DNA from: Bacillota bacterium
Lineage (GTDB): Bacteria > Bacillota > Clostridia > Acetivibrionales > DSM-2933
DNA length: 64,000 nt
Assembly (NCBI GenBank): GCA_023430975.1
Contig: JAEYYB010000033.1
Location: 33,455 to 97,454, forward strand
Direction: 5' to 3'
Part shown: positions 26,341 through 36,207 of the stretch, one piece after another
How positions within the stretch are numbered: position 1 is the stretch's first letter
How the letters are laid out: each line of letters starts with the position of its first letter
Program-made: the position numbers and the translations under genes
The notes under the pieces: generated by a model
Databases searched by the model: none
What the model was told of the DNA's origin: nothing
Seen by the model: only the letters and a program-made list of their open reading frames with translations

Positions 26341-29300
26341 CTAATACCCCTTATAAACTATATGAGATATTTTATATCTGTCCTTATACATTCTAGGCAT
26401 AAACGCTGAGGTCATAAATAAATACTTAACAGAAAAGGCCACTTCAACCCTCAAATAGGTATTACAATCAGAAAGTTTAAATTCTTTTCCTGTCTCCTTC
26501 TCCATATTAAGTTGAACAAGATCCTGAATTCTCATTATTTTCTTATCAGGGTTTACAAGAAGGAGAAACAGCCTTAAATATCCTGTATAACCCATCTTCA
26601 AAATATTGCCTTTGACATTTACCTTTGCAGTGTAATCCCCGGTAGAAACTGATTTTTTAAGTGTTGAGCCTTTGGATTTGCCACCTAAGTTATCAATAAA
26701 AGAACCCAATTTTTCTTTTATTTTTGCCTTTCCTGAATTCTTGATACTATCAATCTTCTTTGATACCAAACCGTTAATTTTCTCTGTAATGTTTGCACCT
26801 GTTGACTTGAATTTATCCAGAAGCAAATTGTCTATACCTTCCAATAGCTTTGTTCTTAAATTTTCCTTAGCTGTTTCAATGGATTTCTTTATCTTTCCTA
26901 TTGTCTCTTCCTCAATCTTGTCAAGGTTAGCCTTTAACTCCTTTTCCTTCCTGCCCAAGAAATCTATCCCTGTGCTTTTCAATTCCTCAAAATACTTCTT
27001 TTCCTCATCCCGTAGTTTATCAACAAGGTCTTTATAACCATTTTTTTGCAGTTCCTTTTCAATCTCCGGAAAATTATTTTTTACAGTATCATAAATGTAT
27101 TTATTGATATGCTCCATTAATCCGTCAGCCGCATCTTCATATTTTTCTGAAACATCGTTATTTAATGCCTCTATGGAATCCCTTAATTCATCAAATTTAC
27201 CCTCTACCTTTCCAATCTCAGTAAAAATTGCATTTTCAAAAGGCTTGAAAGCTGAATCCAATACCTCATCCACCTTTTGATTTATGGATTTGGTTATTGA
27301 ATCTGTAATATTACCGGTTACATCTTTAACCTGATCTGTTATTCCCTTCTCTATTGATTCAGCAACTTTGTCGGATGTATAGTCTATAGCTTCAAAGGCT
27401 TTTTCCTTGACCCCCGCCTTTACCTTGTCAATAACCTTCTTTTTTACATCATCTGTTAATGTTCCGGTCAATGCCTTTGCAACACCTTTTCCGCCTGACT
27501 CAATACTTAAAACCCAATCACCATTCAACTTGAATATCGCTATCTCTTCTCCCTGCAAAATCTTGTAGACATCTATCGTGGATTCTGCAAAAGACCAGGC
27601 TAAAAGTATTAGGGTCTGTACCAAAGGTACTCCGAATATCGTCCAGCCTGCAACAGCAGTAGCAAATTCCAGTGCTGTTGCAACCTTTTTAGGATCAGTG
27701 TAAATTGATACAGTATTAAGTGCCCATCTTACCAATAGTATCTGGCCCTTCACCCATAAAAGGTTTTCTGTTTGTGAACTGCTTCCGTGAAGAATATACT
27801 CCAATTCCGCCGTATCAAAGAAAGTGTCATTGCGGGTTGACATTTTGTACCCTGTCAAGTCATATTGAATATTCCCTTTAGAATCAAGCTTCCCAGTCAC
27901 TGCATTCTTAAAAATACCGAGGGAATATTCACCAACATATAGTTCATCCCTCATGCTCCTAAGCCCTGAAGAGATAATGCTTGTCAAACTTTTTATAATA
28001 GACAATGCTTCTTTTGATTTATTTGCTTTCTTTGCTTTAAAGTCCATATCAAAGTCTGACTTACCCTCATAATCAGGGTTAAACTCGCTTTTCTCCGATG
28101 CTATTTTAATTTGATCCGATATAAGCTTGGTATCAATATTTATAAGATCCTTTATATCCTTTAGGCTATCTTTAACACCGTCTTGAGATGGAAGTCCACT
28201 TTTAGGAAAGCTATTTTTTGACTTTTCATCGCCTTTTTTAACCTCCTCCAAAAGAGCATTTCCTTCCTTTTCGATGTCATCCTTAACAGCCTTTAAAGCC
28301 GCTCTAGGATCATTTTCCTTACTTCCTGCATCATCTGATTTTTTGATATAATAATTGACTTTCGGTACATCTTCAAGGAGCTTTTTTATCTTTTCATATG
28401 ACAGCAGGCTCTTAACCCTGTTTTCCAAATCGGAGGGCAGGCTGCTTATCGTATCAAAAGCTATAGATTCCGGGTTTATGTCTGCTACAGTTTTTTTAAT
28501 TTCTCTATATTTGTTCCTGCATTTTTCAATCTCCTGCTCCCTTTCATCAAGAACACTTGTATCAATCGCCTGCTTTTTACTTTTAAGATCGGTCCTCATG
28601 GACTCACCGAACGAACTGGAATCTTCTTTAATAGCTGTGCTAAGCTCATTAGCCATGCTGGCTGCTTCTTTCGACTTGTCCTTTATATCTTTTATAGCTT
28701 TTTTAGCTTCATCATAGACTTTATTTTGGATAAGATCATTTTCAATATGGCTTAATAAATCCTCTTTTATTTTTACCGAACTCTTATTAAGTTCAGGAAT
28801 TGTTTTGTTTTCAATCTCATCTATCTCGTCTTTTAGTGCATCAACAGATTTTACATAAGCTTTTAATTTTTCCTCATATTCTTTTACAGCTTCTGGATCA
28901 TCCGATGCCTTTACTGGAGGAGTCATATTGCTAAGCTGGTTTTTCTTATCCGTCAAAAGCTTTTGTGCCCTAATCCTATTGGATATGCTTGCAGCAAGAG
29001 CATCAAGCTTTACTGATATACTGTTGTTTTTAACGAGAAAATTTATCTCTAAAACCTTATTTGATAGGGTTTCCGTACTTTCTCCCGCCTCGGACAATTT
29101 TTCATCAATGTCCAGCTTCCTCTCTAATATCTTGGTTTGTTCCCCCAAATCCTTAAAAGCCAAAAACTTATCGATAAACTGGTCCGCAACCTCCTTAGGA
29201 GCCCTGTATTTCATAAACTCAAGAATCTGTTGTTTAAATACATCTCCTTCCGAGAGGTTATATAAAGGGTTTACTTTAATATCCTCAACCTTATAATCAA

Positions 29301-29631
29301 AAAAGTTTAATGGCTTACTGTTTTTATCATCTTTTTCATCAGTCAATGCCGTAGAAAGAAGCCTTTCATCAAGATCCTTGCTAATAGCCTCTTTGATCTC
29401 AGCCGGATCGCTGTTGGCAATTGCAAAAAGTCCATACAACTCTTTTAATACATTATCGTAATAGGTAAGCTGTGACATTGCAGCAGAATCAATGGCTGTC
29501 TTGGTCTCCTCCTCGGCAACCCTCATTCTGCCTCCGTCCACCAAAGCCCCTGATAAAGCTACAAGTGCCAACAACACTATGCATAGAAATATTGATATTG
29601 CCCCACGAGTCTCCCTAATAAAATGCATCAT
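26341..29631 (-). CDS. Giant DUF5702-like Tad operon protein with long coiled coils
   Basis: A 1096-residue protein. The N-terminus (RETRGAISIFLCIVLLALVALSGALVDG) is a TadG/TadE-like membrane helix followed by the RMRVAEEETKTAIDSAAMSQ stretch found in DUF5702 proteins. Much of residues 130-560 and 770-1000 is Lys/Glu-rich coiled coil (repeats such as ITDSITKSINQKVDEVLD). A hydrophobic section near 640-690 may be a second membrane-associated segment. It probably forms an extended cell-surface or periplasm-like structure of the pilus. The length is at the large end of what I know for such proteins. It is tightly packed between two TadE-like genes. Confidence 0.82.
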   Translation of the reverse strand: MMHFIRETRGAISIFLCIVLLALVALSGALVDGGRMRVAEEETKTAIDSAAMSQLTYYDNVLKELYGLFAIANSDPAEIKEAISKDLDERLLSTALTDEKDDKNSKPLNFFDYKVEDIKVNPLYNLSEGDVFKQQILEFMKYRAPKEVADQFIDKFLAFKDLGEQTKILERKLDIDEKLSEAGESTETLSNKVLEINFLVKNNSISVKLDALAASISNRIRAQKLLTDKKNQLSNMTPPVKASDDPEAVKEYEEKLKAYVKSVDALKDEIDEIENKTIPELNKSSVKIKEDLLSHIENDLIQNKVYDEAKKAIKDIKDKSKEAASMANELSTAIKEDSSSFGESMRTDLKSKKQAIDTSVLDEREQEIEKCRNKYREIKKTVADINPESIAFDTISSLPSDLENRVKSLLSYEKIKKLLEDVPKVNYYIKKSDDAGSKENDPRAALKAVKDDIEKEGNALLEEVKKGDEKSKNSFPKSGLPSQDGVKDSLKDIKDLINIDTKLISDQIKIASEKSEFNPDYEGKSDFDMDFKAKKANKSKEALSIIKSLTSIISSGLRSMRDELYVGEYSLGIFKNAVTGKLDSKGNIQYDLTGYKMSTRNDTFFDTAELEYILHGSSSQTENLLWVKGQILLVRWALNTVSIYTDPKKVATALEFATAVAGWTIFGVPLVQTLILLAWSFAESTIDVYKILQGEEIAIFKLNGDWVLSIESGGKGVAKALTGTLTDDVKKKVIDKVKAGVKEKAFEAIDYTSDKVAESIEKGITDQVKDVTGNITDSITKSINQKVDEVLDSAFKPFENAIFTEIGKVEGKFDELRDSIEALNNDVSEKYEDAADGLMEHINKYIYDTVKNNFPEIEKELQKNGYKDLVDKLRDEEKKYFEELKSTGIDFLGRKEKELKANLDKIEEETIGKIKKSIETAKENLRTKLLEGIDNLLLDKFKSTGANITEKINGLVSKKIDSIKNSGKAKIKEKLGSFIDNLGGKSKGSTLKKSVSTGDYTAKVNVKGNILKMGYTGYLRLFLLLVNPDKKIMRIQDLVQLNMEKETGKEFKLSDCNTYLRVEVAFSVKYLFMTSAFMPRMYKDRYKISHIVYKGY

Positions 29632-29642
29632 AAGACCTCACC

Positions 29643-30350
29643 CTATTCCAAAAAGCTTTTTAACTTGCCCGAGAGCTTATCAAAGGTACCGGTAACCTTC
29701 TCAACAATACCTTCAAGTTTTCCCCCTGTCTTTTGATCAATTTCCCTAACACTATCTATAACAAAATCGGTATTTCTCACAAACTCAACAGGATCATTTA
29801 CTACAGACTCCGAACTTGCAGATATTTTAAACTCCAGATTAAATCCAAATGAATTGAGCATATTGGAAATCGGAAGATTATATTCCTCTTCTATGGTTAC
29901 TTTAAGTTTTTTATAGATGACATAGTCAGTCAGGTCGCATTTTACATTCAACTTGCTATCTGTATATTTCAAAGTCATTTTACCCCTGTCTTTATCAAAA
30001 ACCGAATACTTTGAAATATTACTCAAAACAAAACCATTTACCTTTTCATACTTCTTTTGTTTTTCCTTACCTGAAAGGAACTCTCCAATCCTCCAGTAAA
30101 GTGATGTATTACCAAGACTTTCTCTATCTATAAATTCCAAGTACATATCTTTTGAAGGGTTGGCCCAAACATCGGCTCCCCTCTCTGCAGCCGTATTAGC
30201 CAGGGATTTTATGTAAGCTTGCTGGTACAGCATAAAACATATATAGACAAGCACAATAAGGCTTATCATTACAGCCGGAACTATTAATGCCGCCTCAATC
30301 GTCATACTGCCCCTATTACGTTTTATACACAGCTTACGAAATAAATTCAA
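29643..30350 (-). CDS. TadE-like pseudopilin
   Basis: A 235-residue protein: basic N-terminus, then RGSMTIEAALIVPAVMISLI as the type IVb-like leader and helix, then an extracellular domain with AERGADVWANPSKDMY. It is co-oriented with the DUF5702-like gene, 11 bases apart. The start is a TTG at 30350 because no ATG is available, and the ribosome binding site is weak. The dispersed palindromic element ends only about 21 bases upstream of it, so this repeat lies between the Flp1-type pilin gene and this one and may affect expression of everything downstream. Confidence 0.85.
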   Translation of the reverse strand: MNLFRKLCIKRNRGSMTIEAALIVPAVMISLIVLVYICFMLYQQAYIKSLANTAAERGADVWANPSKDMYLEFIDRESLGNTSLYWRIGEFLSGKEKQKKYEKVNGFVLSNISKYSVFDKDRGKMTLKYTDSKLNVKCDLTDYVIYKKLKVTIEEEYNLPISNMLNSFGFNLEFKISASSESVVNDPVEFVRNTDFVIDSVREIDQKTGGKLEGIVEKVTGTFDKLSGKLKSFLE

Positions 30351-30370
30351 CTTTTCATCAATCCTTTTAA

Positions 30371-30474
30371 ATGTTTTAAAAGTGTTAATAATCTTACATT
30401 TGGCGGAGCAAATAATGAACGGTTCAACGGGATTTGCTTAAGACAAATGTAATAGATTCATCACTTTTAATATA
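30371..30474. repeat. Dispersed palindromic element, full-length copy
   Basis: About 104 bp with ends TTTTAAAAGTG and CACTTTTAATATA, same orientation as 4990-5198. Lies inside the Tad operon, downstream of the Flp1-type pilin gene. Confidence 0.87.
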
Positions 30475-30545
30475 GTTGGTAATAGCCATCTTGGGGATTT
30501 TACTGCAACAGCAAATTTGTTGCAGTAAAATCCAAGAACAAAAAT

Positions 30546-30773
30546 TTAGCTGGGATTTGCTGAAGTAGATATTTTATAACTTGGTGATGCTGATGGCTTT
30601 TCTACTGCTTCTTCACTGCCTTCAAAAAGCTTTTTCAAAATTTGGTCAAGAAAACTGAATATGGCTCTTCTAAAAATAATAGCCAATCCTACCAATACAG
30701 CGATAATAATTACTATCTCAACTGTTCCTAATCCGTCTTCCTCTTTTAGAAAGCTTTTAATAAGGGATTTCAT
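30546..30773 (-). CDS. Flp1-type type IVb pilin
   Basis: A 75-residue pilin-like peptide. The leader ends EEDGLG and is followed by TVEIVIIIAVLVGLAIIFRR, with the expected Glu at mature position 3, then an amphipathic segment and a Ser/Pro tail. This matches the Flp1 family of Gram-positive type IVb pilins more than the Flp sequence at 1790. It sits between tadC and the TadE genes. The ATG at 30773 has AGGGAGGTGA; the frame's TTG at 30794 is inside that site. Two dispersed palindromes flank the gene. Confidence 0.85.
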   Translation of the reverse strand: MKSLIKSFLKEEDGLGTVEIVIIIAVLVGLAIIFRRAIFSFLDQILKKLFEGSEEAVEKPSASPSYKISTSANPS

Positions 30774-30805
30774 GTTTGCTTCACCTCCCTTCAAAAAACT
30801 CTATT

Positions 30806-30911
30806 TATATGAAAAGTGAATAATCTTTTACATTTGTCTATCGCAAATTCCGTAAAAACCGTTCGTTTTTTGCTCTGACAAATGTAAGATCATTAACACT
30901 TTTCATCTATA
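30806..30911. repeat. Dispersed palindromic element, full-length copy
   Basis: About 106 bp with ends TATATGAAAAGTG and CACTTTTCATCTATA, opposite orientation to the copy at 30371. Lies between tadC and the Flp1-type pilin gene. Confidence 0.87.
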
Positions 30912-30950
30912 TCAAAACTTTATTGTTGTAATTTTTATCATAATTTAGAC

Positions 30951-31817
30951 TTATACACTATTTAGAAGTCCAAGGATTGCTGGTGTTACAACCACAAGTA
31001 CTACCGCTAAAAACATAAACATCATAGGAAACAATGCCTTTGAAGAAGCCTCTTCCCCAAGCCTTTTTGCTGCGTGTTTCCTGAGCTCCCAACACTCTCT
31101 TGACTGGAATTTCAATATGTCTACCAATTCTGAATTTCCCTTTTTCAAATTCTGAGTAATGACAGACACAAACTTTGTTACCTCAGGAAGCCTGCATCTT
31201 TTGGCAAACTCTTCATAAGCACCTATCTCAGACTTTCCATTTGTAATATCCAACATAACGTTTCTTAGCTCAACATAAAGAGGTGTATCTTTTTTAGTAT
31301 CTGTTACAATTCTTGTCCATGCATTTGTTACTGTCATGCCTGCATTAATTAAAAGAGTCAGGGTGTTTAAAAAATCAGGGAAATCAATCTGCATGGAAAG
31401 CCTTCTCTTACCTATCTTCTTGTCCAAATCCTTATCAAAAGCATAGGCAACGGCAGCCATAATAAATAACGAAAAAACAAGCAGCTCAACATTTATTTCA
31501 CCCATTGCTGCGTTTATAAAAAGCATAAACACCAGCAGCATAAGTTCGAAGGTTATTTTATTTGCCCAGTGCACCCTCAGGTAATAATGAGCATAAACCC
31601 CTCCATTAAGCTCTGCTGTTTTGTTTAAGAGATTCCTATCATACTTTGTTCCATACTTGTAGTTGATTTTATCCATAACCCAAAAGCCTATTGAAAGGAA
31701 CTTTTTTAGTCTGAATTCCTTTTCATCCAAAGGCTCTATAAATTCACCGTATTTATTCCTTGATGCCATAAAAAGAGATGCAAACAAAAGTAGAGATGCA
31801 ATAAAAGCTATTATCAT
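30951..31817 (-). CDS. tadC: Tad pilus inner-membrane protein TadC
   Basis: A 288-residue type II secretion F-domain protein with membrane segments at the N-terminus (1-18), about 90-125 and 262-285, and a cytoplasmic T2SSF domain including MQIDFPDFLNTLTLLINAGM and an EEASSKALFPMMFMFLAVVL end. Together with TadB it forms the membrane platform on which the CpaF ATPase acts. AGGGGGCG precedes the ATG. It follows tadB with an 11-base gap and is separated from the pilin gene by a repeat. Confidence 0.9.
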   Translation of the reverse strand: MIIAFIASLLLFASLFMASRNKYGEFIEPLDEKEFRLKKFLSIGFWVMDKINYKYGTKYDRNLLNKTAELNGGVYAHYYLRVHWANKITFELMLLVFMLFINAAMGEINVELLVFSLFIMAAVAYAFDKDLDKKIGKRRLSMQIDFPDFLNTLTLLINAGMTVTNAWTRIVTDTKKDTPLYVELRNVMLDITNGKSEIGAYEEFAKRCRLPEVTKFVSVITQNLKKGNSELVDILKFQSRECWELRKHAAKRLGEEASSKALFPMMFMFLAVVLVVVTPAILGLLNSV

Positions 31818-31828
31818 CCTTACGCCCC

Positions 31829-32632
31829 CTATATTTTTATATCCATTATTTTTTTCATTATCAAGTATCCTGAGATTATAAAAATAATAGCTATTGTCAT
31901 TACAACTCTGCCTAATGCAGTTGTAAATACAGGCTCCATGTAATCCTTTTGTGTTGCAGATAGAAATAGAATCAAGGCTATCGGCATTACTGAAAGTATT
32001 TTCTGCTCAAATTTTTTCTGTGCAAGGATTGTTGTTATCTCCTGTTTAACTTCTATTTTGTCATTTATTACATTTGATGTATTTCTAATTATTTCAATAA
32101 CGTTTCCGCCTCTTTTGTTGCAGGTCTGAAGAATAGCTGCAAAGCTTCTGACATCCTCTAATTTCGAACGGTCTGCAAAATCCGCTAAAACATTTTCAAT
32201 TTGGTCATTCATATCAAGCTTTCTTTGCATGTATTGAATCTCTTTAATTATCAATGTTTCTTCATTGGGATAAATAATGCTAAGCTCCTTTAAAGATTCC
32301 TTGAACGCGGTTTCAATTGCCTTACCTGATCCAAGAGATGATGAAATTGAATAGAGCAAATCTTTAAATTGCAGGTTTAGCTCATTTTGTCTTTTCTCAA
32401 TAATTTCTCTTGTCCTGATTTTAGGATATAGTAAGGCAAAAGGAGTTAGCAACAATGATACAATGATATTCTGGTAAAATATAAACCCCAGCCCAAACAG
32501 GAATATTGCTGCCAATAAAATATATAAAAGCTTCTCTTTTCGAGACATATTATAAACACTGTAATCAATAGCACCATATGATGGTATGGGGATATCTTTA
32601 TCATATTTTATATTTAATTCTTCAGTATTCAT
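31829..32632 (-). CDS. tadB: Tad pilus inner-membrane protein TadB
   Basis: A 267-residue T2SSF-domain protein: N-terminal helices at about 33-65, F domain at about 95-220 with FKDLLYSISSSLGSGKAIE, and C-terminal helices ending SGYLIMKKIM. It pairs with TadC as the pilus platform. It lies 15 bases after cpaF. Size and layout are normal. Confidence 0.9.
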   Translation of the reverse strand: MNTEELNIKYDKDIPIPSYGAIDYSVYNMSRKEKLLYILLAAIFLFGLGFIFYQNIIVSLLLTPFALLYPKIRTREIIEKRQNELNLQFKDLLYSISSSLGSGKAIETAFKESLKELSIIYPNEETLIIKEIQYMQRKLDMNDQIENVLADFADRSKLEDVRSFAAILQTCNKRGGNVIEIIRNTSNVINDKIEVKQEITTILAQKKFEQKILSVMPIALILFLSATQKDYMEPVFTTALGRVVMTIAIIFIISGYLIMKKIMDIKI

Positions 32633-32647
32633 AATACCTCCATAGCA

Positions 32648-33889
32648 TTAAACTTCTTCTTTTAAGCCTGCAAGCCTGAATTTTTCCGTATGTATCATAC
32701 TGTTTTTGGTTCTTTTAAGACACCCGCAAATACGACCATCTTCCAATTCCTTTTCTTCTTCAAAGATATAAATTGGATTTAAAATAATTTCTCCGTCTTT
32801 ATAGCCTGCCACTTCCGATATTTCCACTGTCCTTCTGGATTTATCCCTTAGCCTGGACAAATGAACAATAATATCTATGGCAGACGCTATCTGCTTTCTT
32901 ATTGCCTCAAGAGGTATCTCGGCTCCGGTTAGCACCATTGTTTCAAGCCTTGAAAGCATATCCACTGCAGAATTGGCATGACCTGTAGATAGTGAGCCGT
33001 CATGTCCGGTATTCATCGCCTGAAGCATATCTAATGCTTCCGCCCCTCTGACCTCACCAACTATAATCCTCTCAGGCCTCATTCTTAAGGATGTCTTAAT
33101 AAGATCCCTGATAGTTATTGCACCTTTACCTTCAGTATTAGCGTTTCTGGTCTCCATCCTGACGATGTTCTCAACACCTTTTATCTGAAGCTCTGCCGAA
33201 TCTTCTATGGTTATAATTCTTTCATCCTTGGGAATAAAATTGGATAGTGCATTAAGAAATGTTGTCTTTCCTGATCCCGTTCCACCGCTTATAAATATGT
33301 TATACTTAGCCTTAACCATATTCTCTAAAAGCCTTGCTGTCTCATCAGTCAAAGATCCAAGTTTTACGAGTTGATCTACTGTAAACGGTTTCTCCGGGAA
33401 CTTTCGAATGGTAATAATGGGACCGTTTAGTGCGATGGGCGATAGAACAACATTGATACGCGACCCGTCTTGAAGCCTTGCATCAACTATTGGAACAGCT
33501 TCATTGACAGTCCTGTCAACTGCAGAAACAATATTTCTTATAACATTCTCAAGCTTCTCGCTGCTTTCAAACCTGGTCTCAAGCTTTGAGACTTTGCCGT
33601 TTCGTTCGATAAAAATATTATCGGGACCATTTACCATTATTTCTGTAATCGATTTGTCATCGATGAGAGGTTGGAGTACATCCAGCCTTCTTATTGAATT
33701 GAATATGTTTTCTACTATTTCTCTTTTCTCAATAGGCGATATATATGTATCGGTCTGTTTTTGAAGCACTATTTCTTCTATCTTTTCCTCGATCTCTTCG
33801 TCGCTTAATTCTGTATTCAAGGAATTTAGTTTTAACCTTGCCAACTCCTTTAGCTCTGCCGTAAGTGCAAGCTTTTCCTCAAGGATCAA
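32648..33889 (-). CDS. cpaF: Tad pilus secretion ATPase CpaF/TadA
   Basis: A 413-residue hexameric type II/IV secretion ATPase that powers pilus assembly. Walker A is GGTGSGKTT at residues 202-210; the Asp box region has DERIITIEDSAELQ, Walker B-like RMRPERIIVGEVRGAEA, and the His box TGHDGSLSTGHANS. The N-terminal helical domain (1-150) is typical of CpaF. It is the second gene of the operon after cpaE, 15 bases apart. Confidence 0.96.
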   Translation of the reverse strand: MILEEKLALTAELKELARLKLNSLNTELSDEEIEEKIEEIVLQKQTDTYISPIEKREIVENIFNSIRRLDVLQPLIDDKSITEIMVNGPDNIFIERNGKVSKLETRFESSEKLENVIRNIVSAVDRTVNEAVPIVDARLQDGSRINVVLSPIALNGPIITIRKFPEKPFTVDQLVKLGSLTDETARLLENMVKAKYNIFISGGTGSGKTTFLNALSNFIPKDERIITIEDSAELQIKGVENIVRMETRNANTEGKGAITIRDLIKTSLRMRPERIIVGEVRGAEALDMLQAMNTGHDGSLSTGHANSAVDMLSRLETMVLTGAEIPLEAIRKQIASAIDIIVHLSRLRDKSRRTVEISEVAGYKDGEIILNPIYIFEEEKELEDGRICGCLKRTKNSMIHTEKFRLAGLKEEV

Positions 33890-33904
33890 GGCATCTCACC
33901 TCCA

Positions 33905-35020
33905 TCATATGTGTCTTTCAACAACATCATCAAGGGCACTTCCAAATTTACCTGCTAAATCCAGTACAATTCTGCCGTTCTGAAATGTAGAGAGCTTTGA
34001 TGATTCAGGCAATGTATGAGATATATTCTTTTCAATACTTCCTAATATATCGCTGAAAATTTCCAAACCTTGTTCCTCATTAAAAGCTTTATTTAGGATA
34101 AACACTGTTTTAGACAATATTTTTTGCTTGTAGCTTTTATCCAAAATATCCAACTCGCTTAAAAAATTGTGAAGCTTAACCTTTGATATCTGATTGGGAT
34201 TTAGTATATAAAATATGGTATCTGAAGCATCAAGAACAGCCATCATCCTTTTTTCTATAAAACAAGGCATATCGACATATATAACCTCATATTGATTCAT
34301 TTCTTTCATATGGTTTATAAGATTAAAATATTCCGAAGGCTCAATATCCAAGAGCTCTAAATGGTTTACAGGAGGGTTGAAATAATGAACACCAGTGTCC
34401 TGATCGGTAATTTTTATACCCTCTATTTTTAATGAAAGGCTTTTGTTTCTGGATTTTAAATAATATAACACATGAGAGAGGTTGTATTGTCCACCAGTAC
34501 CAAACAAAACAGGTGTAGATGCCGACTCTTCCAGATTCATATAGAAAGCCGTCCTGCCGTGCTGCACCGATTTTAAAGAACACCCGTAGGAAATAGTTGT
34601 CTTACCGCTTCCTCCATTGGATGAATACACAGCTACAACCTTTGTTTCTTTTTGACCTTTAGTAATTATTATGTCACTGCTTTTGTCAGAATAAAGGTTT
34701 ATTATGTTTTTTACAAGATTTTCTCCTAACTGATATTTGTGTATGATTTCTGAGCCTCTATACTCCTTTGAAAGCCTGCCGGTAGACAGTATTCCAACAA
34801 GTGTAATTCCTTTTTTTGAAATTTCCTCAAAATACAGTTCCGGAGAGATAAGTAAAATGTCCAATTTTTCAGTATAAGTGCTTATAAAATTCATTAAGCT
34901 TTCCTTATCGGAAAAACTCAATATTTTGAACCTTTCCAGGTGTTTCTCAGACAGAAACCCAATTACTCCATTCAAGTATTCTTCATCGCTGTCTGCTATT
35001 ACCAGATTAAGTTTGGACAT
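33905..35020 (-). CDS. cpaE: CpaE/TadZ-like pilus localisation ATPase
   Basis: About 371 residues from the ATG at 35020; the frame extends to 35059. An N-terminal receiver-like domain (LNLVIADSDEEYLN) has partly lost the phosphorylation site, followed by a MinD/ParA-type ATPase with deviant Walker A NGGSGKTTIS and a MNLEESAS switch. CpaE/TadZ proteins place the Tad machine in the cell. As the first gene of the operon it probably follows the promoter, which I could not define. The ribosome binding site is weak (GTGTGGTG). Confidence 0.85.
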   Translation of the reverse strand: MSKLNLVIADSDEEYLNGVIGFLSEKHLERFKILSFSDKESLMNFISTYTEKLDILLISPELYFEEISKKGITLVGILSTGRLSKEYRGSEIIHKYQLGENLVKNIINLYSDKSSDIIITKGQKETKVVAVYSSNGGSGKTTISYGCSLKSVQHGRTAFYMNLEESASTPVLFGTGGQYNLSHVLYYLKSRNKSLSLKIEGIKITDQDTGVHYFNPPVNHLELLDIEPSEYFNLINHMKEMNQYEVIYVDMPCFIEKRMMAVLDASDTIFYILNPNQISKVKLHNFLSELDILDKSYKQKILSKTVFILNKAFNEEQGLEIFSDILGSIEKNISHTLPESSKLSTFQNGRIVLDLAGKFGSALDDVVERHI

Positions 35021-35218
35021 AATAAACACCACACAAAATATTATTTTTTTATCAAACATAGTGTGTCTTTAGAAATGCATCATATATTATGAAATGTGTT
35101 ACAGAATACACCATAATTTCTTAGGCATAAAAATCAATGTATATTATTATATTCTATAAAAACCTTTGTATTCCTTCTAAAACTAAACAAAAAATTTGAT
35201 AAATTTAGATATAATTTA

Positions 35219-36034
35219 TTAATATTTTCTTATGGATATTTTTCCCATGGAAGTACTTAACCTGATTTTCCCCGAAACGTCTTCCATTACCATGTTTTTA
35301 AATTCATTAATTTCAACTTCACCTATAGTTTCAAATTCAATCAAAGAATTTTTTTCAACTTGCAGCTCAATATTCCCCAAACCAGTTTCAAATTGTCCGT
35401 CGCTCATTTTACTCAAGTCTGCTTTAACGCTTATATTCCCTTGCTCTAATTTAATATTGGAGTTCTTTAATATTCTACCACTACCTATTCTAATGTTACC
35501 CATTTGTGCCAAAGCCTGAATTTCACCTTCCATGCTGGCAATATCAACATTGGCCATTTTAACATCAGTTTTTAAATTGCATTTTATACTATCAATAATT
35601 TTTATAGTACCGGTATTCAGTTTTAAGCTAATATCCCTAGAATTCCTTGGAACATATATGTTTACATCAATACTGTTATCAATAGGATTATTTTTATCGC
35701 CTTCATACCTTGATACTAATGAAATAACGCTTTCACTGCCGTTTGTTTCTATTTTAAAGTCTTTAAGCTTTTTTTCCAGCTTATTTTTATCGCCAATCCC
35801 TCTTATCTTTTTCTTTACATCAAACTTAATCTCGCTATTATCCCAGCAATATATGCATATATTGCCATAATCACTATCAACACTGAGCGTGCTGTTTTTT
35901 CCTGCCTTATAGGTTTTACTGATAAACTCCGAAACCTCTTTCTTTGGCCCTAGATCCAAACTTTCTTCATTTGTGCAGGCAGCCTGTAAAATAAACAATA
36001 TAATAATCAATAAACAAGAAAGTGTTCTTTTCAT
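35219..36034 (-). CDS. DUF4097-like lipoprotein
   Basis: About 271 residues from the ATG at 36034, close after GGAGGG; the frame runs to 36079. A lipobox ILQAAC gives a lipidated Cys. The body is a run of short beta strands (KMANVDIASMEGEIQALAQM, GNIRIGSGRILKNSNIKLEQ), as in DUF4097/putative adhesin beta-solenoids. Function is unknown; it may be an envelope stress or adhesion factor. It lies alone between cpaE and the HD-GYP gene. Confidence 0.8.
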   Translation of the reverse strand: MKRTLSCLLIIILFILQAACTNEESLDLGPKKEVSEFISKTYKAGKNSTLSVDSDYGNICIYCWDNSEIKFDVKKKIRGIGDKNKLEKKLKDFKIETNGSESVISLVSRYEGDKNNPIDNSIDVNIYVPRNSRDISLKLNTGTIKIIDSIKCNLKTDVKMANVDIASMEGEIQALAQMGNIRIGSGRILKNSNIKLEQGNISVKADLSKMSDGQFETGLGNIELQVEKNSLIEFETIGEVEINEFKNMVMEDVSGKIRLSTSMGKISIRKY

Positions 36035-36207
36035 CTGTCCCTCCAAAGTCAATATAAGTTTTTTACGCTTACAACCCAAACTGATAATCTTTCAACATGT
36101 TTTAATCATTCCTAAGTAAATATATAATAACTTAATGTTTTTTTATTATCAATTATTTCCTAAATATCATAAATTTACAAAGCATTTTCCTAGACACAAC
36201 AAAAATG

